64,000 nt of DNA from NCBI RefSeq assembly GCF_031143425.1, contig NC_090439.1, forward strand, positions 642,445,465 through 642,509,464, written 5' to 3'. The position numbers and the translations under genes were made by a program. Numbering within the stretch: position 1 is the first letter of the stretch; every line of letters begins with the position of its first letter. Source of the stretch: Pleurodeles waltl. Lineage: Eukaryota > Chordata > Amphibia > Caudata > Salamandridae. Positions 36,228-47,671 of this stretch are shown one piece after another. The notes beneath the pieces were generated by a model. That model was not told the origin of the DNA. It did not search any database and saw nothing but the letters and a program-made list of their open reading frames with translations.

Positions 36228-36372
36228 GGCTCATATGTATAATTTTTTTGCGTCATTGTTTGATCCAAAAGTGGAGCAAACTTACAAAATATAATTGTAT
36301 TTTGTAAGTTTGTGCTGCTTTTGCATCAAAAGGTGATGCAAATGCAGCGCAAAAAATGTATAAATATGGGCC
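36228..36372. mobile_element. Palindromic Harbinger-type MITE, copy 3
   Basis: The left end GGCTCATATGTATAATTTTT and right end (reversed) GGCCCATATTTATACATTTT flank the same palindromic centre (ACTTACAAAATATAATTGTA mirrored). TTT flanks both sides (36225-36227 and 36373-36375), a 3-bp duplication. Confidence 0.85.
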
Positions 36373-36748
36373 TTTACACGTAAACTGAGTGTAGGTTAGT
36401 TGAGAGATGATGTATCTTTGGTGTGCTTTATGCATCACAACTGTAGAATTAGAAACAGTGCTTATCTTAGTAGAGTCCCTAGCTGGATCTGTCTGACTTT
36501 TTGCATGTTTGGATCTTGAACTTTGTCTCAGTTCAGAAGGGAGGGTATGAGTAGACGTGTTTTCTCTTTTGCGAGTGCCCTGGGTCCAATGTCCTTAACT
36601 ATCAGGACTGAAGAAGCCCACTTATATCCCTTAAACTAGTGGGGGTTTCCACAGGCTGCTTCACCTGTGGTGCACCTCATTGTGTGTCTCCAGTGCCTAG
36701 ATCTTTGTGTAGCCTGTTGCCTAGAGATCCAAAGTAGAATAGAGGACG

Positions 36749-36756
36749 GCTAAGAC
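36749..36756. repeat. Candidate 8-bp target duplication, left (GCTAAGAC)
   Basis: Matches GTTAAGAC at 56441-56448 in 7 of 8 positions, next to related inverted ends. Confidence 0.5.
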
Positions 36757-37211
36757 TAGGCTTGGGCGGAGTGCGCAGAGTTGCGATATGCAGAACTCCG
36801 CGAAGTAGCAAAAAAAACTGCTGTGCTACGTGGAGTTCCGCTAGGGGGCGGAATTCTCTGTTGCACAAGTTCGCGCTGCATTTGATGTCACACGCAACGT
36901 GAAGTGTTTACTCGTGTTCAAAATCTCGCATCACGTGGTTCGTAAGGGTGCGGCCATTTGTTTTTCACCCTGTTTATGGTGCTGGGCCTTCTACTACTAT
37001 CTGCCCTCAATCTTTGCAATCCTCTACCCCGTTCTTCATCTACCCCTATTTGTTATTTATTGTATTAATGTTTCTTTGTGTGCCTCATTGTTTTTACGTT
37101 GTTAAAATTTTTTTGGTTTTTGTGACCTTTTGTATTTTTGTTTATTTTTCTCTTTTTCCTTCCTTTCCTTCTAATTCTTTTTCTTTTCTCCTACCCTACT
37201 CACCAAGAACC

Positions 37212-39371
37212 ATGGCAGAGCAGCAGTGGGACAACAGCAGCCCCAAGCCTTGTGGGCGGCACCTCGCCCGATCTTCAGCGAGGAGGAGGTGGCAACACTT
37301 GCTTTTTATGTACAGCTGCACCTCCCCATCATGCTGTAAGCAGGCTGCAGGCCTGGAAGTGGGTAACCCCTGAGGGAGCGTTGGCAGCGCCTGGCTAGGG
37401 TGCGCGGTTGGTCAGGGCCACCAACCAGGTTCAGCAGCTGGCGCACCGCTGGGTGGATATCATCAACTGCGAGCAGGACCTGCTCGATCTGCTAGGTGTG
37501 GATATCTCAGAGCTTCGTGAGTATTATATTTTGATGGTGTTTGTGTTCTACAATGCTAACCTTTTTTCCGAACTTACCTTCCACTCAGAGGTAAGTTACA
37601 TTTAGTTTACATTAGATTATTATTTATTATGTGATCCAGTTAGAGCTAGCCAGGTGCTCAGTGCTACATCACTGATTTTTCTAATTTTAGGTAGTCACTC
37701 GCTTTGGCTGATTATTCAAGAAGGCATTGCAACGCAGACCCCTCTGCCCTCCTCCTAACTCCGAAGTGAATTAGTGATATCAGTGAGTTAGTGTTGTCTG
37801 TGACTTAATGTAGCAGGAACAGTCCCAAGAAATTTCACATAGATGCGAGTATGCATGCATTGCAAAAAAGGGAGACTGAGTTGGTCCATCAAGGGACTTG
37901 AGAAATTAGAATAGAATGAAAGATCATTCATTGCAATGCATTACTTCTGAATGAAGATTTTTTAAAGGAAATATGGAGTAGGGATTTTAGAAGTATAGCC
38001 AACTCAACAATAGTTGATCATACTAGTATAGTACCATAGACAATCTGATTAAATATAATGTTACTGCATTTGCTTGGTGTATAATATTTTTGTGGAGCTT
38101 AACGGTACCACTAATGTATTTTTTTAATCTTCTTTCTAATCTTACATCAGCACCCAAGGGCAAGAAGAAGGGTGCTGCACCGGCGGCTCTGGCAGGAGCT
38201 GAGGAGATGCTGACCACCTTACTGGCCAGCAAATCAATTTGTTGGAAATAATTTGTGATGTGGGTGAGAGCAGTGAGTAAACTGAGACTAGTAAGTGCCC
38301 GATTTCATTCAAGTTTGGCATAGGGGATATTCTGTGATGAACGCGCCAAATACAATCAATATAGCCCATTCCTTTCCCTGTAGTGCAGTGTTACCCCCAA
38401 CCCTATCTAATTACGTCAGACAGTAAAATATATCCCCATTTTATACACAACATGTGTGATGTATCTTATTTATTAATCTGCCTCTTTGCAGTCAGGGTAG
38501 AACTAAACTAATTGAAGGCATGTGGTAAAGGGCAGTGCCGTTGGAATTAAAGATAGATAATTGTCAGCTACAGCTGCCCGAGCTGCAGACAGTAGCAATG
38601 TACTTGAAGCACTGACTAGCATGCGTTCGATAATGTGGCACAGCAATTTATACTCCATAGTGCATAATGCCTTACTAATCATAATGAAGGTATTTCATTT
38701 TTATTTTTCAACTAAATGTGTCTAATAAGTTACTAGGAAAGCACTTAAAAGAAAAACTGAAAACATAAGCTTTTTAATCTGGTCTTATTCTGCCCTAATT
38801 CCTTTCTACGAGACAGTTAGTGCTTCTTATGTGAGGCATGTGTAGGAAAACAAACAGAATATTATCCCCGTGACTCTCCTATTCATAAATATTAATCTGA
38901 TCACATTCCATCATCCTTAGGGGACCAGCGATGTAGTGTTACTGTGCCATCCACTATCTATCATTTGAACAAGTGTTTTTTCTGACCATTGTTTACAATT
39001 TATCTTTTGTTCTTCTTCTTTTTCTCAATATAGCTACTCCTGCCCAATGACCATCACCAACTAGGCAGGAGATAGCAGCCCATCTGTGGCAGCAGAGGCT
39101 GGGGAATATTTGGGGCGAGTACCAGTGCCTGGTGATCCTGGAGGAAACACCTGCCTTTGAACCAGGCATGCAGATGAGCATGCCAGCCCCCAGCCTCGTA
39201 GCCACTACATCACCGACGCCACTGCCAGCACCGGCTGTGGCACCCTCCAGTTCCACCAGGGCATTTCAAAGGCCGGTCCTGCAGCGGATAGACCATTTAG
39301 TGAGCTGGCTCGCCAGGATCGAGCAGAGTATCGAACAGCTCTGGACCCATATAGACAGTGCTCTTTTTTAA
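37212..39371 (+). pseudogene. Transposon Myb/SANT-like accessory gene, three exons, decayed
   Basis: Exon 1 (37212-37516) starts at an ATG in good context and ends CTTC|GTGAGT. In its second frame it reads FSEEEVATLAFYVQLHLPIM, and after frameshifts TNQVQQLAHRWVDIINCEQD, typical of Myb/SANT-like DNA-binding proteins carried by PIF/Harbinger-type elements. Exon 2 (38151-38263) follows TTACATCAG and begins with a Lys/Ala-rich stretch (PKGKKKGAAPAALAGAEEM). Exon 3 (39034-39371) follows CTCAATATAG and ends with a Pro/Ser linker and the coiled-coil-like RPVLQRIDHLVSWLARIEQS. At least two frameshifts and in-frame stops make it non-functional. In living elements this partner binds element ends and helps the transposase into the nucleus. 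Family assignment is by texture and motif. Confidence 0.55.
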
Positions 39372-40264
39372 CCCCTTTTCATAACATTTTTTGTTTGGGT
39401 GAGAGGGACTTGTTGTGGGTGGAGATGGTGGGGAGGGAGTTTGGATGGACTTCAAGTTTGGACTTTTTGTTGGACTTTTTATGGCCGAGGTTATATTTGT
39501 TCGGGAAAGGTAGGGCTGTTGTGGGTGGGCTTTATATTTGTAAAGTGTAAAGGGGATATTATTGTTTTACTTCATTTGTGCTCAAATATTCATTTTTAGT
39601 GTTTTAGACTTTTAGTTTGCACTGCTGTCTTTTAGGGTAGCCTGTTATTTTTAATCTGCAAAAAAAAGTATATGTCATTACTTAGACCCTTGTCTGTTGC
39701 CCTCTGCAACTATTATTGACCAATATGGGGTGATTGCCCTTGCCTATTTTATAGTATATTAAAACTGAACTCAGGAAATTAGATCATGAAGTCGGAAATG
39801 GGCTCCGACCCAAAAGTGTTTGGACCAGGTTAAGCATTTACATAACCCACACACACAAGGCATGAATGAAGATGTTTATGGGGCCGGTGTGGAATATTGC
39901 TCAGGTAATAGAAGGTAGAAGGTCATGCAGTGAATTGGTGTTGCTTATTTGCTTTCACCACGTCTGCCCCAGCAAGTGTGTGATTCATGTATGGTGTAAA
40001 ATTAGGTTACACCTCAATAAATAACACATCCCAGGGGAAGATGGTTAGGGGCTCAATGAATGGATGGGAAAGGGGATTTGGGGAAAGGTGAGACAAGACA
40101 AACACTACACAAAAGAAACCACAACAATATTTGTTGGAACGCTGAGCAGCACGCCATCATCAATCTGTTGTGGAAGGAAACAAAGGGATTAATAAGAAAG
40201 TATGACACAGTAAAGTCATTGGAAACAGTCCTTCTGCCCAAGAGAGACCCCAGATAGTATACAC
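39372..40264. other. 3' flank of the Myb-like gene, no further gene
   Basis: Non-coding, T/G-rich then AT-rich; ends at the TAA target of the next Harbinger end. No protein domain seen. Confidence 0.4.
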
Positions 40265-40595
40265 TAAGGCCCTCATTACAACCATGGCGGTCGGTGTTAA
40301 AGCGGCGGTAATCCCGTCAACAGGCCGGCGGTAAAAAAAATGGCATCATGACCATGGTGGTAACCGCCAACATAGACAGCCACTTTAACACTCCGACCGC
40401 CACGAAGGTAGAAACAAACACCATGGCAGTAACCGCCAACAGACAGGCGGAAGACAATGTACCGCTCACTGTATTACAAGGCACCAATCCGCCAGCTTTT
40501 ACGGGGTGGTACCAACGCCATTAAAAGCACGGCGGAAACAGTACACAGAAGGGAAACCGCTCACCTCTCGACACCCAACGAAGTACCAGGACGCC

Positions 40596-40679
40596 ATGGA
40601 GCCCAAACTACAGGTGTTACCAATGTTGGTTTACCTCCTCTTCTACCAGGAACATCAAAGACGGCGGCGACGACCACAG
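40596..40679 (+). pseudogene. Possible Harbinger first exon (hydrophobic then Arg-rich)
   Basis: ATG at 40596 opens MEPKLQVLPMLVYLLFYQEH followed by a run of arginines, ending CCACAG|TGAGTACT. That is a splice donor lacking its first G relative to CAG|GTGAGT. Short leading exons of this kind (Leu-rich, then poly-Arg) are plausible starts of Harbinger transposases. No further exon on this strand was found. Confidence 0.35.
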
Positions 40680-40699
40680 TGAGTACTGCACCTAGCACA

Positions 40700-40800
40700 C
40701 AGGGGAGAGGGGAGGAAAAATAGAGTGACACACACACGCAACACACAACACCCCCACCCCCACCCTCACCCACAACACCATACACACAAATACATGCAGC
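40700..40800. repeat. CA/CCCA-rich simple sequence
   Basis: ACACACACGCAACACACAAC followed by CCCCCACCCCCACCCTCACC. Confidence 0.6.
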
Positions 40801-41153
40801 AGCATTACAGTTACACCCCGTAACCCCCTGGAAGAACGCAAGAACCAAATTAAATGACTTTAACAAGTGTATTAATCGAAAATCCAGATAGGGCAACAGA
40901 TCTGTAAAAGAGCAATATATACAAAATGAACAGCAACTACACAAGTACAGATAGTGTTCCATTGATTGTCCGTGGACCGGTGGTCCCAAAATGCATGGGC
41001 GAAGCCCACACATGATACCTGCCTCAAAACGGAGAGAACACTGCAGGGGCATCAGGTCGAAAATAAACAGGCACCTCAGGGGGAAGGGGAGGGGGGGCAC
41101 CTCAGCCGGATGATGGGACGACGCCACTGCGCCACGAGGGGGCTCCATACCCA

Positions 41154-41511
41154 CTGTTTGGTCTTGGGGAGTGCAAAGCCACAGTCTCACAAGTCTCTCA
41201 AGTGGCTGGGTTGCCCAGTGTTTGGTCCTGGGGAGTGCAAAGCCACAGTCTCACAAGTCTCTCAAGTGGGTGGGTTGTCCACTGATTGTTCCTGGGGAGT
41301 GCAAAGTCATAGTCTCTCAAGTCTCTCAAGTGGGTGGGTTGCCCACTGATAGTTCCTGGGGAGTGGAAAGCCACAGTCTCACAAGTCTCTCAAGTGGGTG
41401 GGTTGCCCACTGATTGGTCCTGCGGAGTGGAAAGCCACAGTCTCACAAGTCTCTCAAGTGGGTGGGTTGCCCACTGATTTGTCCTGGGGAGTGCAAAGCC
41501 ACAGTCTCTCT
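41154..41511. repeat. 62-bp tandem repeat, about six copies
   Basis: Each unit contains GGGGAGTGxAAAGCCACAGT, CTCACAAGTCTCTCAAGTGG and GTGGGTTGCCCACTGATTxG. Unit landmarks (GGxGAGTG) fall near 41168, 41230, 41292, 41356, 41418 and 41484. Copies are highly similar, suggesting recent expansion. Reading frames through it are repeat artefacts. Confidence 0.9.
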
Positions 41512-41518
41512 AGTGGAT

Positions 41519-41655
41519 CCTTTTCTCCACTGGTTTTGGAGGGGGCTTTGTGGCCAGAGTGCTTCATCCTGCCAAGGACTGGGGTAGTGGATGATTTTCT
41601 CCACTGGTTCTGGAGGGGGCTTTGTGCCCAGAGAGCTTCATCCTGCCAAGGACTA
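41519..41655. repeat. 74-bp tandem repeat, two copies
   Basis: TTTTCTCCACTGGTTxTGGA, GGGGGCTTTGTGxCCAGAG and CTTCATCCTGCCAAGGACT occur twice, starting at about 41521 and 41595. Confidence 0.85.
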
Positions 41656-41659
41656 TGTA

Positions 41660-42926
41660 TTTAGAAATATGGGAGCTGGCGGTGCTGTCTGTGCAGCATC
41701 CCTAGGAGCAGGTTGGATAGTAATGTCAGACTCCTCTGTGCCAGCTTCTACAATGACTGTGTCATTGTCATCATCCTCAGCATCATCCCCTTCCATGATT
41801 CTAAGGCTTTCTGGAACGTTTGTTTTCCCTTGCTTCTCCTGACGTCTTGCAGACTCTGCCGGAGTTCACTCCATGGCCCTATCATCGTCATCAGAAGTGG
41901 TGTTTGGAGAAGATGGTGGAGTAGTACCCTTCCTTTATCTTGCTGGAGATCTGGGAGCCCTTGATTCTAAAAGAAGAGGTTCTTGCTCAGCAGAAAGCTC
42001 GACCTCCTGTTCTGCTCGAACTTCAAGAAGATCTGGCTACTGTCCACTTTGCTGTGCTTCCTGAATCGATTGGGTACTACTTTGTGAAAGGGACAAATCC
42101 AATTTAACATCCTTGCTCATTGGGCTCGCCATGATTGCAGTGGCTGCCGCACTGACAGACATGGGGGGTCATTCTGACCCTGGCGGTCGGTGACCGCCAG
42201 GGTCACCGACCACGGGAGCACCGCCAACAGGCTGGCGGTGCTCCGTTGAGCATTCTGACCGCGGCGGTTCAGCCGCGGTCAGAAACGGAAAGTCGGCGGT
42301 CTCCCGCCGACTTTCCGCTGCTCTGGAGAATCCTCCATGGCGGTGGAGCGCGCTCCGCCGCCATGGGGATTCTGACACCCCCTACCGCCATCCTGTTCCT
42401 GGCGGGTCTCCCGCCAGGAACAGGATGGCGGTAGGGGGTGCCGCGGGGCCCCCGTAAGAGGGCCCCACAAAGTATTTCAGTGTCTGCAAAGCAGACACTG
42501 AAATACGCGACGGGTGCAACTGCACCCGTCGCACCTTCCCACTACGCCGGCTCCATTCGGAGCCGGCGTCCTCGTGGGAAGGTAGATTTGCCCTGGGCTG
42601 GCGGGCAGCCTTTTGGCGGCCGCCCGCCAGCCCAGGGCAAATCTCAAAATACCCTCAGCGGTCTTGCGACCACGAAGCGGTATTTTGTCGGGGGAAGACT
42701 GGCGGGCGGCCTCCGCCGCCCGCCAGTCTCAGAATCACCCCCATAGTCTTGGGCTTGGCTTGGAGTAGTGCTGCTGTTGATGCAGGGGCACTCCCAGGTT
42801 CCTCCCCAGAGCCCGATGTGGCAGCAGGCACACGTCTCCTGAAAAAGGTTGCGGTTTCACGCCAATGGCGGAAAGCTTCTTCTTCTTACTGGCCACTTTC
42901 TAGGGAGCAACTTTCTTTGGGGCCAT
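41660..42926 (-). pseudogene. Decayed lysine-rich/acidic reading frame, interrupted by a MITE
   Basis: From the ATG at 42926-42924 the minus strand reads MAPKKVAP, a stop, then KVASKKKKLSAIG and a Ser/Gly/Ala-rich stretch up to the insertion at 42741. After the MITE (42163) one frame continues with MASPMSKDVKLDLSLSQSST, then Glu-rich and Asp-rich segments (GDDAEDDDNDTVIVEAG) to about 41660. It is broken by several in-frame stops and a one-base shift. The consistent frame, Lys-rich start and acidic end suggest a former nuclear or DNA-binding protein of a transposon. I do not recognise the family. Confidence 0.4.
42163..42741. mobile_element. Hairpin-chain MITE, copy 1
   Basis: The ends GGGGGGTCATTCTGACC and (reversed) GGGGGTGATTCTGAGACTG flank about 13 adjacent inverted repeats that together fill almost the whole 579 bp. 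CAT occurs on both sides (42160-42162, 42742-42744). Examples: a perfect 31-bp stem near 42375-42440 with loop TCT; GTATTTCAGTGTCTGC mirrored with loop AAA near 42472-42506; GCGACGGGTGCA mirrored near 42508-42534; and GACTGGCGGGCGGC mirrored near 42698-42729. It is very GC-rich. It interrupts the minus-strand frame at 41660-42926. The termini are related to Harbinger ends. Confidence 0.85.
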
Positions 42927-43059
42927 CTCAACTTGCTCTAGGTTGGCAGTGGCACTAAGATGCACAAGCGAAAGAGTCTGGTGCCTGTGGTCCGAAGTAG
43001 CTGTAGGGTCATCTTTTTGGCAGTATTTCAGGTAATGGGGGGTTCTCTTCTCTTGTACA

Positions 43060-43440
43060 CCTAAAAACAACCAAGCAAGAAAAACATATAGTTAATGAAA
43101 TGTGGCATGTCATTGTTGCAGCAGGTTGAAAATAGTACAGAGAAATGCAATCTTAGTGTGGCTGATTACTTATGTAATATACCTTGTATTTATTGGAAAG
43201 GCAAACCACATCACCCCACCATAAAAAAATGACATTTCAAATCAGACAGACCAACAGGCAGATCTAGCTCTTTGCTTTGTTCACTCTGTTTTAGGAGACA
43301 CCTGGGGTAGTCAGAGAGAGGTGCATGGGTAAAGGGAATAATGCTTTAAATAAAATAACCTATGACAGCAAGGTGGTCCAGGAAAAATGCTTTGGTGGAT
43401 GGATGAAAAGAGGAATGGAATGGATCAAATGGATGGATCA
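43060..43440. other. No recognisable gene
   Basis: Mixed non-coding sequence leading into an A-rich tract. Confidence 0.4.
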
Positions 43441-43790
43441 AGGCAAAATGCAGAATAAATAAAGATAAAATATATATTTTTTTAAAGTTAAAATGTGACA
43501 ATAAAAATTAAAAAATTAAAAATTAAAATTTAAAATTAAAAAATATAAATAAATATTTAAAAATTAAATGTGGCCATTAAAATAAAAAATAATTAAGATT
43601 AACATTAAAAAGGTAAACAAAAATTATACAAAAAAACTAAAATATCAACATTAAAATAAAAAAGATTACAACAATAAATAAAAGACATACAAATGATTTG
43701 AAATTAAACATAAAGATGTAAAAAATATAATAGAAAAAAATAAAAATAGAAACTTCAAAAACAAATGGTCAATAACTAACAGTGTTTTTA
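43440..43790. repeat. A-rich low-complexity tract
   Basis: AAAATTAAAAATTAAAATTT-type sequence for about 330 bp. Confidence 0.8.
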
Positions 43791-43814
43791 TGTAAGCCTA
43801 TGTCAACTCAAAGA

Positions 43815-44400
43815 CATGCTGGCTGCACAGTGTATGCACAAAATAACGCCAGCCAGCCACATGGTCAAACAACAACAACAAGGAGCAAGGCAAACAAATA
43901 ACACATGCAAACCTTTGGCAAGGGACACTGGCTGCATGGACAAAATGGCTGTCAGCCAGCCACCTGATCAAACAACAACTGCAAGGAGGAAGCATGGAGA
44001 ACAAAGAAGACATGCAAGCCTTTAGCAGGGGACACTGGCTGCATGGACAAAATGGCTGCGAGCCAGCCACATGGTCAAACAATAGCAACAAGGAGCAAGG
44101 AGGCATGGCAAACAAAGAACACATGCAAGACTATTGCAAAAGGGACACTGGGTGCATCCACAAAAGGGCTGCCAGCCACATGGTCAAACAACAACAATAA
44201 GGAGCAAGGAGGCATGGCAAGCGAAGAACACATGCAAGTCTATGGTAAAGGGACACTGGCTGCATGCACAAAATGGCTGTCAGCCAGATAGTCAAAGAAC
44301 AAGGAGCAAGGGGGCACGGCAAACAAAGAACACATGAAAGCCTAAGGCAAAGGACACTGGATGGACAAAATGGATGCCAGCCAGCCACATGGTCAAACTA
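43815..44400. repeat. Minisatellite of ~108 bp, about five and a half copies
   Basis: Units contain GGCTGCATGGACAAAATGGC, CAGCCAGCCACATGGTCAAA, CAACAACAACAAGGAGCAAG, a GGCAAACAAAGAACACATGC block and AAGGGACACT. Units begin near 43826, 43930, 44037, 44150, 44260 and 44358. Opposed open frames in it are artefacts of the repeat. Confidence 0.88.
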
Positions 44401-44900
44401 CATCCTCCTATGCCTTCAAATGTTACTACGCCACAATATATAAACTTTTTGCAAAAAAAAATGAAATGCGGATAATAGCCAACGTCTTAAATTGAAATTA
44501 ATCCAATACCATCTCTGCCCTAAAATAAGTTTTAAAACATATACCACTGAAACATTTATTTCATGCACTGATGACTTCTAGTACTGGCCTGTCACAACTT
44601 GCTAAGTGGCCCTTTGGAAATCTAGGACACATACTAAAAAAGTTTGCAAATGGAAACATGTAGAAAAGGTACTAAGCAGTCAAAAATTGTCCTTTACAAA
44701 AGGTGATAAATCAAAGGAATGCAAACTAAATAATAACTACGCCCAGGCTTAAACTGCAGGCCACCCACCACCATTATACATTTTTAAATCAAATTAAAGT
44801 GCAAAGAAATACTGGTGCATGCCCAAGCAAACAAACAGCAACTCCCTTACTCAAAATAGCTTACATATAGAACTTACTTGTGTGATGATTTCATAAAAAC
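44400..44900. other. No recognisable gene
   Basis: AT-rich non-coding sequence ending at the Harbinger terminus at 44905. Confidence 0.4.
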
Positions 44901-45569
44901 TGTGGGCCTCATTACGGGTTTGGAGGTCTGGAGGTAATACCGCTGCAGTGGCGGCTGCCATGTTGGTGGTCATCTGACCACCACATTAAGAGGGACACAG
45001 CTCAGACTGCCAAAAAACTGCTATTTTTTCAAAACCGCCAGGACACTGGTGGACTGAGAAAAGGCAGTTTGGCAACCAGTGCCGCCAGCCTGAGAAAAAA
45101 AACTCTCATCAGATTACGATCCACAAATCATAACAGTGGTTTTTCTATGGCGGAATACCACTGGCGGTGCGAACTGCTGCGGTCTGAACTCACATCACAC
45201 TGAATACCACACTACATTGGACAGTTTGAATAGCCCACACCTGTCACACATCCACAAACTCCACTATAAAACACAGCCCTACACAACCAACAAATCTTTG
45301 CAAACAGAATGCCGCTCACAGCCACAGAGGAGGAACAACTATCACAGAATTAACTATAAATATATTTGGCACCCATACACATTACACCACACATACATCC
45401 CACACCTGCACCACATATACAACACACAACTTACTATCACACACAATACACAACAACCGTCACCCACTCACATCACAGCACCTCATCACAAACATTTTTT
45501 TCAACCTTTCTTTAACACTAACTCACCATTTATACCACCACCACCATATCCCCACAAAACCACCCACAT

Positions 45570-47671
45570 TTCACAGATGATAAGTTGAGGGTCCTGGTGG
45601 ATGGAATTGTCAGGGTAGAGCCACACCTGTTCAGAACACAGGTCCAGCAAACATCAATAGACAGGAAATGGAGTTGTGGCAAAGAATAGTCGACAGGGGG
45701 AATTCTGTAGGCAGCTTTCCATGCACAAGAAAGGACATCAGGAAGAGATGGAACGACCTCAGGGGGAAGGTATGTTCCACGGGATCCAGGCACCAGTTTG
45801 CGGTACTCAAAACTGGTTGTAGGCCCCCCACCTCCCGCCCCTACTTTCACATCTTGGGAGACGAAGGTCTTGGGCACACTGCATCCTGAGGATCTTACTG
45901 GATTTCCTGAAGGAGTGGTTTCTGGTAAGTTCCCACAACATGCATGTCACCAAAATGTTTTGGCTTGCATGCTCCCTCACCAACTTTCCCCATCACTTTT
46001 ACCAAACCACCTACTACCCCTCTGTGCCAAGTGCAAAAATACCCCCCTCTGGCATTCCATATGTCCACTAAACTCACCTAGGTCCACAGCCCATGGGAAT
46101 AGGATGTTAGGTTTTGGGAATTGATAGCACTACAAATCCCAGAAGGCAATATTCCACCATAAAGAAAACCAGACCAGTGCACCAAATGTGAGATATCATG
46201 CATCTGAAAATAGCAACCAATGTAACCCATCATTAATGTTCCACTGTTTAACAGTTTATGGCAATGAGAGCAGTGTAATGGCCCACTACCATTACAAGCA
46301 AAACACAGCTACAGCTGAGTGCCCAATCAAACTGCCCTCAGAAAGGTTTTTTCCTAAAATGGAAATTTACTCACCTGGGGAGAAAGCTAGATGCCCAAAT
46401 TGATGCACATGCAGCACATCCAGATAGAGGTCACAGCAATTGCCTATTCCAATATTGTGTCCCTACTCTGACACTATTGTGCAGCTTTTTGTGCCATGTA
46501 TCATGCACACAATAGGTTATGATCCATGCTAATAGTCAGACAAAATAAGTGGGTATCAGCAGTCAAATAACTACCAACATAGCTTAATATCTTTTTGCAA
46601 GGTGTATGGTATTGAAATATCAGTGCCTCGTGTTGTAAGAAGTAAGTATTGGTAGCAGCTGTCATTGTCATTTGCTGGGATCATGTTAAGGCAGTGTGTG
46701 CATCTCACACAACATCACTAATTGTAAATCTTAAACATAACTTGTTGTATCACTTACAGCAACTGCTTGTTCCACTCTTCCCACAGGTAACCTTACCATT
46801 GTCACCATGGAGAGGATACCGGAGACTACCACAACCCCTCTGGATGAGGGCCCCAGTAAGGACAACACCCCTGGATGTGTGGACACTGATGACGAAATTG
46901 GCCCATCAGGGATACCTGGTCAGTCAACAACTGTAAGCCTCACCCTGCCCACATTGACTCCTCCTAGCCCTGTTGTATCTACATCACAGTCAACCATTGG
47001 CCCCAAAACCTGTGTACCAATGACTGTTTCATCCATTGTGTTCCCAAGTACAGGTACATGAGTCTACTCTTGTCACCCCTAACAATGATGGTCCTGCCAC
47101 CAGTAGGAGTGAGCACACTGTGCCAGGGGCACAGACACATGGGAGTAGGGTGCGTGTGAGGGATGGTGTGGGCCAGAGGATGGGGCCTCAAAGGGCCAAT
47201 ACTCACCAGGAAACCATCTCCAAAGTCTTGGGAGCCCACCAGATTTCCCAATTTATGATGGGCCAGGTACTCACCAGGATGGGGGAAATCCAACAGCTGC
47301 AGAGGGTTAACCACCAGGAAGCCATGCAGCAGTGGCAGATGCAAAATGCCATACTGGCTTCCATTGTTGGGCTACTGAGGGACATCAACACTACCCTGAG
47401 GAGTTCTACCATACAACATCAGGCCTCTTCCACTGGTAATGACTCTTCAGGCCCTTCAACATCTGCAGCTGCTAGTGGAATGAAGGCCCTGCCAGGGGAA
47501 GGACATACCTCAGACAACCCATCCTCTGTAGCAGAGGAACCCCCTGCCAACGTGGATTTCTACCCAGACATCCAGGAGAAGCAGATGCCCAGACTGCCAG
47601 GAAGTGATCCTCTCCTGATTGTTACCCCTTGTGTGCCACAGATACACCCTGTTGACTGTTCTGAAACCTAA
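45570..47671 (+). pseudogene. Myb/SANT-like accessory gene A of Harbinger copy 2
   Basis: Exon 1 (about 45570-45924) ends GTTTCTG|GTAAGT. It encodes DDKLRVLVDGIVRVEPHLF and, after a one-base shift near 45668, MELWQRIVDRGNSVG and TRKDIRKRWNDLRGKV. These are the helix pattern and Trp spacing of the Myb/SANT-like domain seen in NAIF1-type and Harbinger partner proteins. Exon 2 (46787-47671) follows CTCTTCCCACAG and encodes a low-complexity linker, then a Gln-rich helix (MGEIQQLQRVNHQEAMQQWQ) likely to form a coiled coil, ending at a stop. One more frameshift lies near 47050. In active elements this protein binds the transposon ends and partners the transposase. It is tail-to-tail with the transposase gene. 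Confidence 0.72.

Larger units (their letters stand above)
40268..43060. mobile_element. PIF/Harbinger left end with decayed interior (right end not found)
   Basis: GGCCCTCATTACAACCATGG at 40268, preceded by TAA (40265-40267), is a typical Harbinger terminus. It is followed by many GGCGG/CCGCC motifs. Inside are a short transposase-like first exon (40596-40679), two minisatellite blocks and a lysine-rich reading frame on the minus strand. No matching right terminus was seen before the A-rich and minisatellite DNA after 43060, so the right limit is approximate. A pairing with the terminus at 55925 (also followed by TAA) is possible but the termini match less well than 44905 with 55925. Confidence 0.55.

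Noticed and set aside
40561..41190. 209-codon frame on the minus strand
   Set aside because: Cys/Val-rich low complexity running through CA-rich simple sequence and the end of a transposon.
41154..41511. Regular repeats considered as a CRISPR array
   Set aside because: Units are contiguous 62-bp tandem copies without unique spacers, in a vertebrate-type genome with no cas genes.
42169..42746. Arg/Pro-rich frames on both strands
   Set aside because: They are translations of the hairpin-chain MITE; opposite-strand similarity comes from its inverted repeats.
45136..45588. 150-codon His/Thr/Pro-rich frame on the plus strand
   Set aside because: Composed of ACA/CAC-rich simple sequence before the true Myb/SANT-like exon and in a different frame from it.
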